A DNA stretch of 64,000 nucleotides from Bradyrhizobium diazoefficiens (GTDB taxonomy: Bacteria; Pseudomonadota; Alphaproteobacteria; Rhizobiales; Xanthobacteraceae): the NCBI RefSeq assembly GCF_016616425.1, contig NZ_CP067101.1:6936001-7000000 (forward strand). Direction: 5' to 3'. Below, in pieces: positions 34,806 through 43,161 of this stretch (positions are counted from its first letter, which is position 1; each line of letters starts with the position of its first letter). The position numbers and the translations under genes are program-made. Below the pieces are notes generated by a model, which saw only the letters and a program-made list of their open reading frames with translations, was not told the DNA's origin and searched no databases.

Positions 34806-35624
34806 TCAAGGATGCGCGACGCGCAACGCGACCGGTCCGGACAGAGAATTCTCGTGGGCGGACCGAATGACGCGGAAGCAGTTGCAGGACGCCTCCTCCA
34901 GCCGGGTCTCGTCGACGATCACAATTCGCCCGCGGCTCCGCCGAATCAGGCCGTTGGCTTCCATGTCGCCCACCGCCGTCGTGATGCCGGCACGGCGTAC
35001 GCCGAGCGCCTGCGCCATGCATTTGTGAGTCAGTGCAACCTCGTTGTCTCCGATCCGGTCGCGCGCGACCAGCAGCCATCGGGCCAGCCGCTGGAACAGA
35101 TTGTGCCGCGAGTTGCATGCGACCAGCTGCGAGCTGTGAATCAGCGTTGCCTGGACGTAGCGCAGCAACAGCTTCTCCACCTCGGTGTCCGTCTTGATCA
35201 ACCCGATCAGGGCTTCGGTTTCGATCCGCAGCGCCTTTCCAGGGACGTGAACGGTGCACCGGTGCGGAGAGACTCGCATTCCCAGCACCAGGGGGACGCC
35301 GACGAAGTCCTTTTTCCCTAGAGTGTGGATTTCAACAGGCGGGCAATCTCCGGCCCGGGTCGTGAGCGACGCCGCGCCGGACTCGATAAAATATGCGTAT
35401 TGCAGGGGAAGACCTCGCTCCTGCAGCACCTGTCTTGCCGTCAAGCGGATCGAATCGCAGCGGTCCAGAAGCAATCGACGTGATCGCGGCGAGAGATGCG
35501 CGATGAGGTCGTTGCCCGTGGCGGGAGGCGACAGGTCGCGCGCCTGGGGAGCGATCCTCGATACGATCGACGATGCAGTCCCCGAGTTTCGCGCGTCCAT
35601 TTTCGCAAGATCCACTTCCAGCAT
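34806..35624 (-). CDS. Crp/Fnr family transcriptional regulator
   Basis: A 272-residue regulator with an N-terminal cyclic-nucleotide-binding-like beta-roll (LPLQYAYFIESGAASLTT, GKKDFVGVPLVLG) and a C-terminal winged helix (THKCMAQALGVRRAGITTAV). It lacks the N-terminal cysteine cluster of oxygen-sensing Fnr, so it belongs to the redox/NO-or-unknown branch. The ATG at 35624 is chosen for its GAGG site; an ATG at 35657 would add 11 residues. It is divergent from a two-component pair. Confidence 0.88.
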   Translation of the reverse strand: MLEVDLAKMDARNSGTASSIVSRIAPQARDLSPPATGNDLIAHLSPRSRRLLLDRCDSIRLTARQVLQERGLPLQYAYFIESGAASLTTRAGDCPPVEIHTLGKKDFVGVPLVLGMRVSPHRCTVHVPGKALRIETEALIGLIKTDTEVEKLLLRYVQATLIHSSQLVACNSRHNLFQRLARWLLVARDRIGDNEVALTHKCMAQALGVRRAGITTAVGDMEANGLIRRSRGRIVIVDETRLEEASCNCFRVIRSAHENSLSGPVALRVAHP

Positions 35625-35787
35625 GTGCCACCTCATGGTTGCCGTTTGACCAATCATGGGGAGCGGGTCACGTTTGGCCCAGTCGGGCAGAAGGACGGTT
35701 CCCGTCAGGAAAAGCCTGACAATTGGTTTTTTTGCTGGGTTGCGACGCTTTTCGCATCGCGGCTATGCTGAGCATGAGGCATCGAGA

Positions 35788-37818
35788 GTGAAAGCAGTTG
35801 TCCAACCAGGTTCAGCGCGGGCCGCGCAACGTCCGCTGATCCTGCTCGTCATGGCGGCGGCCATTCCGCTCGTTCTGTTCGCGGGCTGGGTCGTTTTCCT
35901 GAATGCCCGCCAAGAGCGAACCGACTCGCGCCTTGCCGCCCTCGGAACGCTGGACCGTGTCGTGACACGCATCTCTTCGGATCTGGCGCTTCAGGTCCAG
36001 ATCGCAGAGACGCTCGCCGCCTCAGCCAGCCTCGATGCCTCGGATCTCGCATCGTTTTATGTCGAGGCCCTACGCGTCAAGGAGACCAGGCCTCTCTGGG
36101 AGACGATCGAGCTGGTTGATCCCGAGGGCAACCAAGTGCTCAATCTGCTGCGCCCCATCGGGGCCGATCTCGGGGCGACTGCAGATCGGGAAAATTTCGA
36201 GAGAATCCTGACGACCCGCAAGGCGGCGATCGGGGGAATTGGACCGCTGGGCCCGATTTCAGGCAAACGCCTCGTCGCCTTGCGAGCACCCGTCGAACGG
36301 AACGGCAAACTCAGGTTCGTCCTGACCGTTGCGCTGGTGCCCGACGCGGTCAGCCAGATCTTGAAGAGCGCGGGGGCGCCGCCTGGATGGATTGGCGTCG
36401 TCGTCGATCGCAAGGGCAACATCGTCGCGCGGACGGTTGCCGAGCAATTTGAGCTCGGACGTCCGGCCGGCGCATCCGTGCGGAAAGCAATCGCCCAGGG
36501 GCCTCAGGGCAGCTACGTCGGTACGACGCTCGAAGGAGCCGAAGTCGACTCCATCTACAAGGAACTGCCAGGCACAGGCGGCTGGTCCGTGCATCTCGGC
36601 ATCCCGACGGACCAACTCGATGCGCCGGTCCGCCGCTCGGCGATCGTTCTCGCCAGTGGAGGCGCCGTCAGCTTGGCCCTCGGGCTCGCGCTCGTCTGGT
36701 TCACCGCGCGTGACATATCGCAGCGACGCGTCGAGCAGGAGGCTCAGGCCGCGCTGGCCCTGAGACAGAGCGAGGAAAGACGACGGCTCATGGTCGACGC
36801 GGCGGATCTTGGGGTATTCAGCTGGAACGTGCCGACCGGCGAAGTCATCGCTTCGCAACGGGCCCTGGACATGCTCAAGATCACCAAGAGCGCCGCCACC
36901 GGTGACGTGAGTCTGCCCTTCGAGACACTCCTGACCGGCATCGATCCGGCGGACCGCGCCTCATTCGAAAAAATATTGCTGCAATCCCGCAAGAGCGACG
37001 CCGTCGCCGCAGAGTTCCGCACCGCTCCTCCGGACGGCCGCTGGCTGCGCGCCAGCGGGCGCAGCTCGCGGATCGACGGACACAACGCCGAAGTTGTCAT
37101 CGGCGTGCTTCTGGACATCGACGAGATGAAGCGGGCAGAGTTCGATCGCCAGCGCCTGCTGCGCCGGCTCGGCGACGCCGAGGAGAACGAACGCCGCCGG
37201 ATCTCCCGTGAATTGCACGATCAAATCGGTCAGACCGTGACCGGATTGCTGCTGGGTTTGAAGAACCTCGAACAATCGCTTGCGACGACGTCCTCCGATC
37301 CGGCCCAATTCGATAAGCTGCACTGGCTGCAGGGACTCGCCAGCGGGATCGGACGAGACATTCACCAGATCGCTGCAGACCTTCGTCCCACGGCCCTGGA
37401 CGATCTTGGACTGCACAGAGCCATCGAAGCATTCTGTGCGGAGTGGACCCGGCGCTTTGGAATCAGTACCGACGTCCAGTTGATCGGACCGGCAGATCGT
37501 CTCCCGCTCGAAGTCGAGATCGCACTTTACCGGGCGATTCAGGAAGCTCTCAACAACGTGGCCAAGCACGGCAATGCGCGCAATGTCAGCCTCGTCTTCG
37601 ACCGGCGAAAGGACGAACTTCGCGTCATCGTCGAAGACGACGGGACTGGCTTCGATCCGTCGAAATTGTCGGGTCTCAATGCATCCAGGCTCGGCCTTTC
37701 CGTCATGGAGGAGCGGCTGGCGCTGCTCGGCGGATCGCTTACCGTCGAATCCGCGCCCAACATCGGGACGACGCTCTTCATGATAGTACCTCTTGCAGGA
37801 CGGGATGCGGGCTCGTGA
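35788..37818 (+). CDS. Sensor histidine kinase (NarL/HisKA_3 type) with extracytoplasmic sensor and PAS
   Basis: A 676-residue membrane kinase. Helix 1 (PLILLVMAAAIPLVLFAGWV) is followed by a long extracytoplasmic Cache-like domain (about residues 50-285), helix 2 (AIVLASGGAVSLALGLALVW), a PAS domain (ADLGVFSWNVPTGEVIAS), HisKA_3 with His477 (SRELHDQIGQTVTG) and an HATPase (RAIQEALNNVAKHGNARN, DDGTGFD). GTG 35788 with GAGGC is taken; the frame stays open back to 35656, but that start would collide with the divergent regulator. Its stop overlaps the regulator start (GTGA). Confidence 0.9.
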   Translation: MKAVVQPGSARAAQRPLILLVMAAAIPLVLFAGWVVFLNARQERTDSRLAALGTLDRVVTRISSDLALQVQIAETLAASASLDASDLASFYVEALRVKETRPLWETIELVDPEGNQVLNLLRPIGADLGATADRENFERILTTRKAAIGGIGPLGPISGKRLVALRAPVERNGKLRFVLTVALVPDAVSQILKSAGAPPGWIGVVVDRKGNIVARTVAEQFELGRPAGASVRKAIAQGPQGSYVGTTLEGAEVDSIYKELPGTGGWSVHLGIPTDQLDAPVRRSAIVLASGGAVSLALGLALVWFTARDISQRRVEQEAQAALALRQSEERRRLMVDAADLGVFSWNVPTGEVIASQRALDMLKITKSAATGDVSLPFETLLTGIDPADRASFEKILLQSRKSDAVAAEFRTAPPDGRWLRASGRSSRIDGHNAEVVIGVLLDIDEMKRAEFDRQRLLRRLGDAEENERRRISRELHDQIGQTVTGLLLGLKNLEQSLATTSSDPAQFDKLHWLQGLASGIGRDIHQIAADLRPTALDDLGLHRAIEAFCAEWTRRFGISTDVQLIGPADRLPLEVEIALYRAIQEALNNVAKHGNARNVSLVFDRRKDELRVIVEDDGTGFDPSKLSGLNASRLGLSVMEERLALLGGSLTVESAPNIGTTLFMIVPLAGRDAGS

Positions 37819-38477
37819 AACCGATCCGAATTACGCTGGCTGACGATCATCCGCTAGTCCTCGCAGGCATGAAGGCCTTGCTCGAGCCCGTTCAGGACAT
37901 CTCCATCGTTGGCGAGGCGACCGACGGGCAGAAAGCGATCGACGTCATTGGCAGGGAGCGGCCGGATATTGCCGTGCTGGATATCTCGCTTCCGGTCATG
38001 GGCGGCATCGAGCTGGCGCAACGAATTGCGATCGAGTTCCCTAACGTTCGATTGCTGGCACTCACGGTGCACGAGGATCGTGCTTACGTTCAGCCGATGC
38101 TGCAGGCCGGCGCACGCGGATATCTGCTCAAGCGATCCGCAGCGGATGAACTGGTGCGTGCCATCCGCGCGATCGCCGAAGGCGGAATCTATCTGGACCC
38201 TGCGATCGCGGAGAAGGCGCTGCCATCTCCACCGGGCGATCACGCACCTTCCGAAAGCGCAACGCAGCTGGAGCTCACGCCGCGCGAGGCCGAGGTACTC
38301 CGCTTCATTGCCCAGGGATTCAGCAACAAGGAAATCGCTGCGCGTCTGGACGTCAGCATCAAGACCATCGAAACCCATAAGTCGAGAGCCGTCGAGAAAC
38401 TCGGGCTGCATAAGCGTGCCGACATCGTACGTTACGGCGTCTCGCAAGGCTGGCTCGATCATCTGTCCAAGGAATGA
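37815..38477 (+). CDS. LuxR/NarL-type response regulator
   Basis: A 220-residue regulator. The receiver domain has ADDHPLV, phosphoacceptor Asp56 (VLDISLPVMGG) and the conserved Lys (YLLKRSA). The output domain is a LuxR helix-turn-helix (LTPREAEVLRFIAQGFSNKE, IAARLDVSIKTIETHKSR). It starts with GTG overlapping the kinase TGA, so the two are translationally coupled and form a cognate pair. Confidence 0.93.
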   Translation: MKPIRITLADDHPLVLAGMKALLEPVQDISIVGEATDGQKAIDVIGRERPDIAVLDISLPVMGGIELAQRIAIEFPNVRLLALTVHEDRAYVQPMLQAGARGYLLKRSAADELVRAIRAIAEGGIYLDPAIAEKALPSPPGDHAPSESATQLELTPREAEVLRFIAQGFSNKEIAARLDVSIKTIETHKSRAVEKLGLHKRADIVRYGVSQGWLDHLSKE

Positions 38478-38788
38478 TCGGTTCAAGAAGAGCGGGCGGA
38501 CTTCTCAGCCCGACGGAAAACGGCTCCTGCGTAAGCGCCGGAGCCGTACTCCCTCCTGGAGATGATTTTGGCGGCCCGAATTTTTGTCTTCGCCGCAACG
38601 CCATTTTACGATGGACCCGCGCAGATGTCAGTGCAGACCGGCGCGGAACGTACGATTCGGTACGCACTCCTGCAGGACTCCTCGATCGACAGCTTGCTTC
38701 GGTACGGGTCTGTACCCTCCTTGACTGAACTCCGGGCGCGCCAATGAATTTGCCTGACGCGAAGCAAGACAAACGGAGATTGGAAGTG
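38478..38788. other. 311-bp stretch between response regulator and BA14K gene
   Basis: It contains a stem CGGCTCC/GGAGCCG at 38521-38546 (possible terminator, without T run) and two small palindromes, CGTAC/GTACG at 38649-38664 and GGTAC/GTACC at 38701-38716. A 61-codon frame from 38562 ends as ATGA at 38744, but its ATG has its GGAG too close, so it is not listed as a gene. Confidence 0.45.
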
Positions 38789-39157
38789 CGACATCTGCAA
38801 ATGCTAACCGTTGCAAGCGCGCTGCTTGCGGCCACTCTTGGCGCGAACAATGCGATCGCCGCACCTCTCGCGGTGCAGAGCAAACCCGGCACTCCCTCCG
38901 ACCTCGTCGCCGTTCAATGGCGGGGAGGTTGGCATCGTCATCACCATCACGGATGGCGCTATGGGTATCCGCACCGCTACGGTTGGGGCCCGGCGCTGGG
39001 CGGATTTGCGGCTGGCGCCGTTATTGGCGGAGCAATCGCGAACAGCCGCGCCCAGGCTGCGCAGAACGATGCGTATTGCTCGCAGCGCTTCAGATCCTAC
39101 GACCCGGGTTCGGGCACGTATCTTGGATATGACGGGCAGAGGCATCCCTGTCCGTGA
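38789..39157 (+). CDS. BA14K family exported protein
   Basis: A 122-residue protein with signal peptide (LTVASALLAATLGANNAIAA), a His/Gly/Tyr-rich middle (WRGGWHRHHHHGWRYGYPHR), a hydrophobic Gly-rich stretch (GGFAAGAVIGGAIAN) and the BA14K end: YCSQRFRSYDPGSGTYLGYD and HPCP. BA14K proteins were described as immunoreactive in Brucella and are common in Rhizobiales. GTG 38789 with GGAG is chosen; an ATG at 38744 is an alternative. Confidence 0.85.
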   Translation, partial: RHLQMLTVASALLAATLGANNAIAAPLAVQSKPGTPSDLVAVQWRGGWHRHHHHGWRYGYPHRYGWGPALGGFAAGAVIGGAIANSRAQAAQNDAYCSQRFRSYDPGSGTYLGYDGQRHPCP

Positions 39158-39321
39158 TTGGTGCCTCATGCGGGCGACGGACCTCGGGCAACCGTTCCTG
39201 ATACGCCCAGCGCCGAGCAGGACATCGGAACGTCGTGCTCGACGCGAACGGGATCGGTCGAGAGACGGCTTCCGTCGCTCCTTGCCATGCCGCCATTCGG
39301 CCGCGTCGGCACGCGATCGTA

Positions 39322-39507
39322 TCAGTCGAGAGAGAAAACGACCTGAGCCGTACCGATCGCGATGAACACAAGGATCAGGGGTGGATACAGGATCGATGCG
39401 GCCCCGAAACGCAGGAAACGCGGGCTGTCGCCCTGTCGATCGGGCAGTCCGACATAAATCAGCACCACGGCAATCACCAGCATAACCAAGCCGATCGCGA
39501 GTCCCAT
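39322..39507 (-). CDS. Small two-helix membrane protein, unknown function
   Basis: A 61-residue protein with two hydrophobic segments (LAIGLVMLVIAVVLIYVGL and ILYPPLILVFIAIGTAQVVF) and a short polar loop (PDRQGDSPRFLRFG). A very strong site (GAGGAGGAG) precedes the ATG at 39507, which makes it a credible gene. No family recognised. Confidence 0.65.
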   Translation of the reverse strand: MGLAIGLVMLVIAVVLIYVGLPDRQGDSPRFLRFGAASILYPPLILVFIAIGTAQVVFSLD

Positions 39508-39652
39508 GATCTCCTCCTCGACGGTCCCGGCTGGACTTTGCGTGTCCTTGCGCGCTGCCGTCAGTCAGGTAACGTCCAATCCGAGGTCAGGAAATTCCCG
39601 ACTCGCACGCACCGCATCGGGCCGTCAGGGATCGTGGCCAATCGCCCGACGC

Positions 39653-40252
39653 TTAGTTCGCTGTCCCCGCCAGCCAGTCCCGTCCCTCGCCGTAGAGCTT
39701 CTCGACCTCGGGCCCGGTGAGGCCCGGCATGTCGCGTTTGACCTTGTAGCCGATCAGCTCCTGCATGTAGGCGAGGTGGCGGTAGCCTTCGGGCAGTGCG
39801 GCCAGTGCTTTCTGGTCGAGCTGAAGCGTCGCGGCGGGATCGACGGGATCGATCCGGTCCTTTTCGTAGATCGGCTGGCGGCGCACGATGCCCCATTTTC
39901 CCTGCCGCTTCTCCAGGAAGTCGTAGAAGCGCCCAGTGCAGACGACGTCGCAGAGCAAGTCGTGCACCAGAGCGCGCTGCGAGATCGTCATCTTGGTCTG
40001 CGCGATGGCCCGCGCGCCTTCGAGGTCGATGCTGGTGCCGCCGAGGAAATGCAGGATGCGCACGCCCTTGGCAAATCCCTCCTGGCTGACGCGCATGAAA
40101 TCCCGCGCCGGCCCCTGAAACCAGGTCGCGGACATCCAGCCTTCCTCGTGCCAGACCGTGGCAAAGCGCTCCCAGTCGCCGGCGTCGCGCCAGACCGCCC
40201 AGTTCTCGACGAGGTCGCGGATGGCGAGGCGATCGAGCAGTTGCTGGTCCAT
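39653..40252 (-). CDS. Nuclear transport factor 2 / SnoaL-like family protein
   Basis: A 199-residue protein. The N-terminal LLDRLAIRDLVENWAVWRDA, then GDWERFATVWHEEGWM, is the usual beginning of SnoaL_4-type cone-fold proteins, which bind or convert small ring compounds. The C-terminal part (LPEGYRHLAYMQELIGYKVK) is an added helical tail. GGAGAT precedes the ATG at 40252. Reaction unknown. Confidence 0.8.
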   Translation of the reverse strand: MDQQLLDRLAIRDLVENWAVWRDAGDWERFATVWHEEGWMSATWFQGPARDFMRVSQEGFAKGVRILHFLGGTSIDLEGARAIAQTKMTISQRALVHDLLCDVVCTGRFYDFLEKRQGKWGIVRRQPIYEKDRIDPVDPAATLQLDQKALAALPEGYRHLAYMQELIGYKVKRDMPGLTGPEVEKLYGEGRDWLAGTAN

Positions 40253-40353
40253 GGGCACATCTCCAATTGCGGTACGGCCGCAAGCGCAGCCGCTGCATGA
40301 GCTATGAGCGGCGAATTCGATGGCCGTCAAGCGCAGCGAGCGCACCATGAAAA

Positions 40354-40381
40354 ATCCGGCGTGCCTTGCAGCACGCCGGAT
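40354..40381 (-). terminator. Rho-independent terminator of phyR
   Basis: ATCCGGCGTGC and GCACGCCGGAT form an eleven-pair stem around CTTGCA. On the minus strand it is followed by five T, in the right direction for phyR. Confidence 0.8.
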
Positions 40382-40417
40382 CAATTGCTTCGCCAATGAC
40401 AGACCGTTGAGTCTTCC

Positions 40418-41224
40418 TTACGCCGCCGGCGCCTTCGGCGTGCGGTTGCGCGAGTTGCGCTGGAAGAAAAGGGCCTGGCTCGCAACCGCCGACACCATCG
40501 CGGGCTGGAACGGTTTTGAGATCAGGAACGCCGGCTCGGGACGCTCGCCGGTGAGGAAGCGCTCCGGGTAGGCGGTGATGAACACCACCGGCACCTCGAA
40601 AGTGCGCAGCAGTTCGTTGACGGCGTCCAGGCCCGACGAGCCGTCGGCGAGCTGGATGTCGGCGAGGATCAGACCCGGCCGCTTGTTCTTGGCCAGCGCC
40701 ACCGCATCGGCGTGAGTGCGCGCGACGCCGACGACGTTGTGACCGAGATTCTTCACCAGGCTCTCGAGGTCCATGGCGATGAAGGTCTCGTCCTCGATGA
40801 TGAGCACGTCGGTCGCGATCTCGGCCGCCATCTCGCGGCCCGCGGCGTCCGCAAGCCGCCGTGTCTCGGCAACGTCGGTGCCGAGGATGTAGCTGACCTC
40901 CTCTTCCGAAAATCCCTCCAGCGAGAGCAGCAGGAAGGCCTGTCGCGGGAGCGGGGTGATGTTCGACAGCCGCCGCTCGGGCGGCATCGGCAGGGTTGTC
41001 ACCTCCGAATCGTCGTTGACGGAAACCGAATTCCAGATCTGGGTGAACAGCCGGAACAGGCCGGCGCGCGGCCCATGGCTCTCGTCAAGCACCGCCGGAT
41101 CCCCCAGCATGGCTTCCAGCATGGCTGCGACATAGGCGTCGCCCGAGGCCTGGCTGCCTGTCAGGGCGCGTGCGTACCGGCGCAACAAAGGCAAGTGTTC
41201 AGCAACAAGCTGTGAACGGGACAT
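40418..41224 (-). CDS. phyR: General stress response regulator PhyR
   Basis: A 268-residue anti-anti-sigma regulator. The N-terminal sigma-like domain has regions 2 and 4 (LPLLRRYARALTGSQASGDA; PLPRQAFLLLSLEGFSEEEV). The C-terminal receiver has ED at 145-146, phosphoacceptor Asp189 (LILADIQLADGSSG), FITAYP and ISKPF. When phosphorylated it binds NepR and frees the sigma factor EcfG. ATG 41224 follows GGAGTGGGG. It is divergent from nepR-ecfG, the standard arrangement. Confidence 0.97.
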   Translation of the reverse strand: MSRSQLVAEHLPLLRRYARALTGSQASGDAYVAAMLEAMLGDPAVLDESHGPRAGLFRLFTQIWNSVSVNDDSEVTTLPMPPERRLSNITPLPRQAFLLLSLEGFSEEEVSYILGTDVAETRRLADAAGREMAAEIATDVLIIEDETFIAMDLESLVKNLGHNVVGVARTHADAVALAKNKRPGLILADIQLADGSSGLDAVNELLRTFEVPVVFITAYPERFLTGERPEPAFLISKPFQPAMVSAVASQALFFQRNSRNRTPKAPAA

Positions 41225-41315
41225 CCCCACTCCATTCGTCTTCGGGCCAGCCTTGAGGTCAAGTTCCTGAGGTCAGGCGTCATGCGGGGGGCCCGGGTTC
41301 CCCTGCTCGGCTGAT

Positions 41316-41340
41316 TACGCCTCAGGCCAAGAAAAGTTCC
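41316..41340 (-). promoter_or_regulatory. Candidate sigma-EcfG promoter of phyR
   Basis: On the minus strand GGAAC (41340-41336), a 16-bp spacer, then CGTA (41319-41316). This fits the GGAAC-N16/17-CGTT pattern of EcfG promoters with one base changed in the -10 box. It lies about 90 bp ahead of phyR and would give positive feedback. Confidence 0.6.
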
Positions 41341-41455
41341 TCGCGCGCGGGAACTTTTTCTCGAACCTGGAATTGTGCCTAACCAGGGAACGGCTCCCGG
41401 TTGAGAAACCTCTCGAATTTACAGTCACTTAACTCGGGGAAACGCGGAACAGGTC

Positions 41456-41689
41456 ATGAAAGATCTCAAGTCTCAAGCAACCAGAAGCACGACCCCCGGC
41501 AAGGGAGGGCTCACTCCGGAGATTCAATCCCGGATCGGCCATCAACTGCGCGCCATGTATGATGACGTGGTGCGGCAGGGGGTTCCGGATCGGTTCGCAG
41601 AACTGATCAAGAAGCTTGATGCCCAGGGGGCGACATCCCAAGTGGAAAATGACGGGGGATCTAACGACAACAACAATGGGAGGGATTAA
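41456..41689 (+). CDS. nepR: Anti-sigma factor NepR
   Basis: A 77-residue protein with the conserved NepR core LTPEIQSRIGHQLRAMYDDV and PDRFAELIKKLD, flanked by disordered ends (final GGSNDNNNGRD). NepR binds and silences EcfG until PhyR~P takes it away. Its stop shares a base with the ecfG start (TAATG), so both are made together. Confidence 0.96.
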   Translation: MKDLKSQATRSTTPGKGGLTPEIQSRIGHQLRAMYDDVVRQGVPDRFAELIKKLDAQGATSQVENDGGSNDNNNGRD

Positions 41690-42237
41690 TGCCTCTCACC
41701 GACTCCCTGCGTAACGACATCCTGGCGGCCGTACCCAGTCTTCGCGCGTTCGCCATCTCGCTCAGCGGCAATGCGGACCGCGCCGATGATCTGGTGCAGG
41801 AGACGCTGCTCCGCGCGCTTGCCAACATCGACTCGTTCCAGCCCGGCTCCAACCTGCCGGCGTGGCTGTTCACGATCCTGCGCAACCTGTTTCGCTCGGA
41901 CTATCGCAAGCGGCGGCGCGAGGTCGAGGATGCCGAAGGCAACTACGCCAAGACGCTGAAGACGCAGCCGTCGCAGAATGCGCATCTCGAGTTCGAGGAG
42001 TTTCGCACGGCGCTCGACAAGCTTCCGCAGGACCAGCGCGAAGCCTTGATCCTGGTCGGCGCCTCCGGCTTCTCCTACGAGGACGCGGCTTCGATCTGCG
42101 GCTGCGCAGTCGGCACGATCAAGAGCCGCGTCAACCGCGCCCGCTCGAAGCTCGCCGCACTGCTTTATGTCGACGGCGCCGAGGACTTCGGACCGGACGA
42201 GACCGTGCGGGCCGTGATCGGCGGCAGCGGCGGCTGA
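41689..42237 (+). CDS. ecfG: ECF sigma factor EcfG
   Basis: A 182-residue ECF15-group sigma factor. Region 2 is LRAFAISLSGNADRADDLVQ and TLLRALANIDSFQPGSNLPA; region 4 is LPQDQREALILVGASGFSYE with SICGCAVGTIKSRVNRARSK. It directs the alphaproteobacterial general stress regulon. It is translationally coupled to nepR. Confidence 0.97.
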   Translation: MPLTDSLRNDILAAVPSLRAFAISLSGNADRADDLVQETLLRALANIDSFQPGSNLPAWLFTILRNLFRSDYRKRRREVEDAEGNYAKTLKTQPSQNAHLEFEEFRTALDKLPQDQREALILVGASGFSYEDAASICGCAVGTIKSRVNRARSKLAALLYVDGAEDFGPDETVRAVIGGSGG

Positions 42238-42267
42238 CGGCCGGCATCAATCGGACCGAGACAGATG

Positions 42268-42293
42268 AAGGCGGCCGTTTCCGCGGCCGTCTT
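42268..42293 (+). terminator. Likely terminator of nepR-ecfG
   Basis: AAGGCGGCCG pairs with CGGCCGTCTT (one G-T pair) around TTTCCG, followed by TGTG. It stands about 30 bp after the ecfG stop. The T tail is short. Confidence 0.55.
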
Positions 42294-42328
42294 TGTGCGC
42301 ACCGATGGCGCAGAGCTACGCCGCTCGA

Positions 42329-43042
42329 TTACGTATCCGCGAAGGTCACGGTCTCGGCGACGCTCGCGCGCGAGGTGCGGTAGCTGTTGACCTTGTGGGC
42401 GTCGTCGGCATAGCCGAACGAAATGCCGCAGACGACACGGCGGTCGTTGGGCAGATTGAAGTGGCGGCGGATCAGTCCGGAATGCCGTGCGAGCGCGGCT
42501 TGCGGAATCGTGCCGAGCCCGAGCGCCTGCGCGGCCAGCATGAAATTGCTGACATAGGCGCCGCAATCGATCGCACCGTAGATGCCGAGCGGCTCGTTGG
42601 TGTGGATGATGGCGACGTGCGGCGCACCGAAGAAATTGTAGTTCTCCAGCGCCTGCTTGGCGTAGGCGGCCTTGTCGCCGCGGGCGATGCCGAGGGTGTT
42701 GTAGAGCTGAAAACCGCTTTCGCGGCGGCGCTCGAGATAGACGCCGACATATTCGCGCGGCGGCGTGAAATCGTAATCGTCGCCGAGACCGCCTGAGGCC
42801 TCCTTGTAGATCAGCTGGCGGAAGCGCTCCTTGGCCTCGCCGCTGGCGATGATCACCTGCCAGGGCTGGCTGTTGCACCAGGACGCCGTGCGCTGCGCGG
42901 TGGTCAGCACATGCTCGATGGTTGCGCGGTCGACCTGCTTGGGAAGGAATGCGCGAACGGAGTAGCGCTCGTTGAGGAGCTCTTCGAGCACCGCGATGCG
43001 GTGCTCGGTGGAATGGCGTACGTTGGGTGCTTTGGCGTCCAT
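42329..43042 (-). CDS. Nitroreductase family protein
   Basis: A 237-residue FMN-dependent oxidoreductase. It shows the family's N-terminal ERYSVRAFLPKQV and TTAQRTASWCNSQPWQVII (FMN-binding), then GAIDCGAYVSNFMLAAQALGLGT and the C-terminal ISFGYAD. Such enzymes reduce nitro groups, quinones or flavins with NAD(P)H; the true substrate is unknown. ATG 43042 is chosen because the frame upstream runs into a family A repeat. Confidence 0.9.
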   Translation of the reverse strand: MDAKAPNVRHSTEHRIAVLEELLNERYSVRAFLPKQVDRATIEHVLTTAQRTASWCNSQPWQVIIASGEAKERFRQLIYKEASGGLGDDYDFTPPREYVGVYLERRRESGFQLYNTLGIARGDKAAYAKQALENYNFFGAPHVAIIHTNEPLGIYGAIDCGAYVSNFMLAAQALGLGTIPQAALARHSGLIRRHFNLPNDRRVVCGISFGYADDAHKVNSYRTSRASVAETVTFADT

Positions 43043-43054
43043 AGCTTGTCTCGC

Positions 43055-43160
43055 TTTCGTGCCCCGGACGCGACGCAGCACGAAAGTGATGCGGCGCAGA
43101 GCCGAGGCCCATTGTGGCCCCTGGGTCCCGGCTCGCGCTTCGCGCGTCCGGGACACGAGA
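43055..43160. repeat. Intergenic palindromic repeat, family A copy 2
   Basis: Bounded by TTCGTGCCCCGGACGCG and CGCGTCCGGGACACGA. It lies just past the stop of the first acyl-CoA dehydrogenase gene. The copy after the tandem paralogue (44421-44542) sits in the same relation to its gene. Confidence 0.8.
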
Positions 43161-43161
43161 G

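Noticed and set aside
35656..35787. Extended N-terminus of the sensor kinase starting at 35656
   Set aside because: It would begin inside the divergent Crp/Fnr gene region and adds sequence without membrane or domain character; GTG 35788 has a better ribosome site.
41349..41391. GGAAC sequences upstream of nepR as EcfG promoters
   Set aside because: Neither is followed by a CGTT-like box at 16 or 17 bp.
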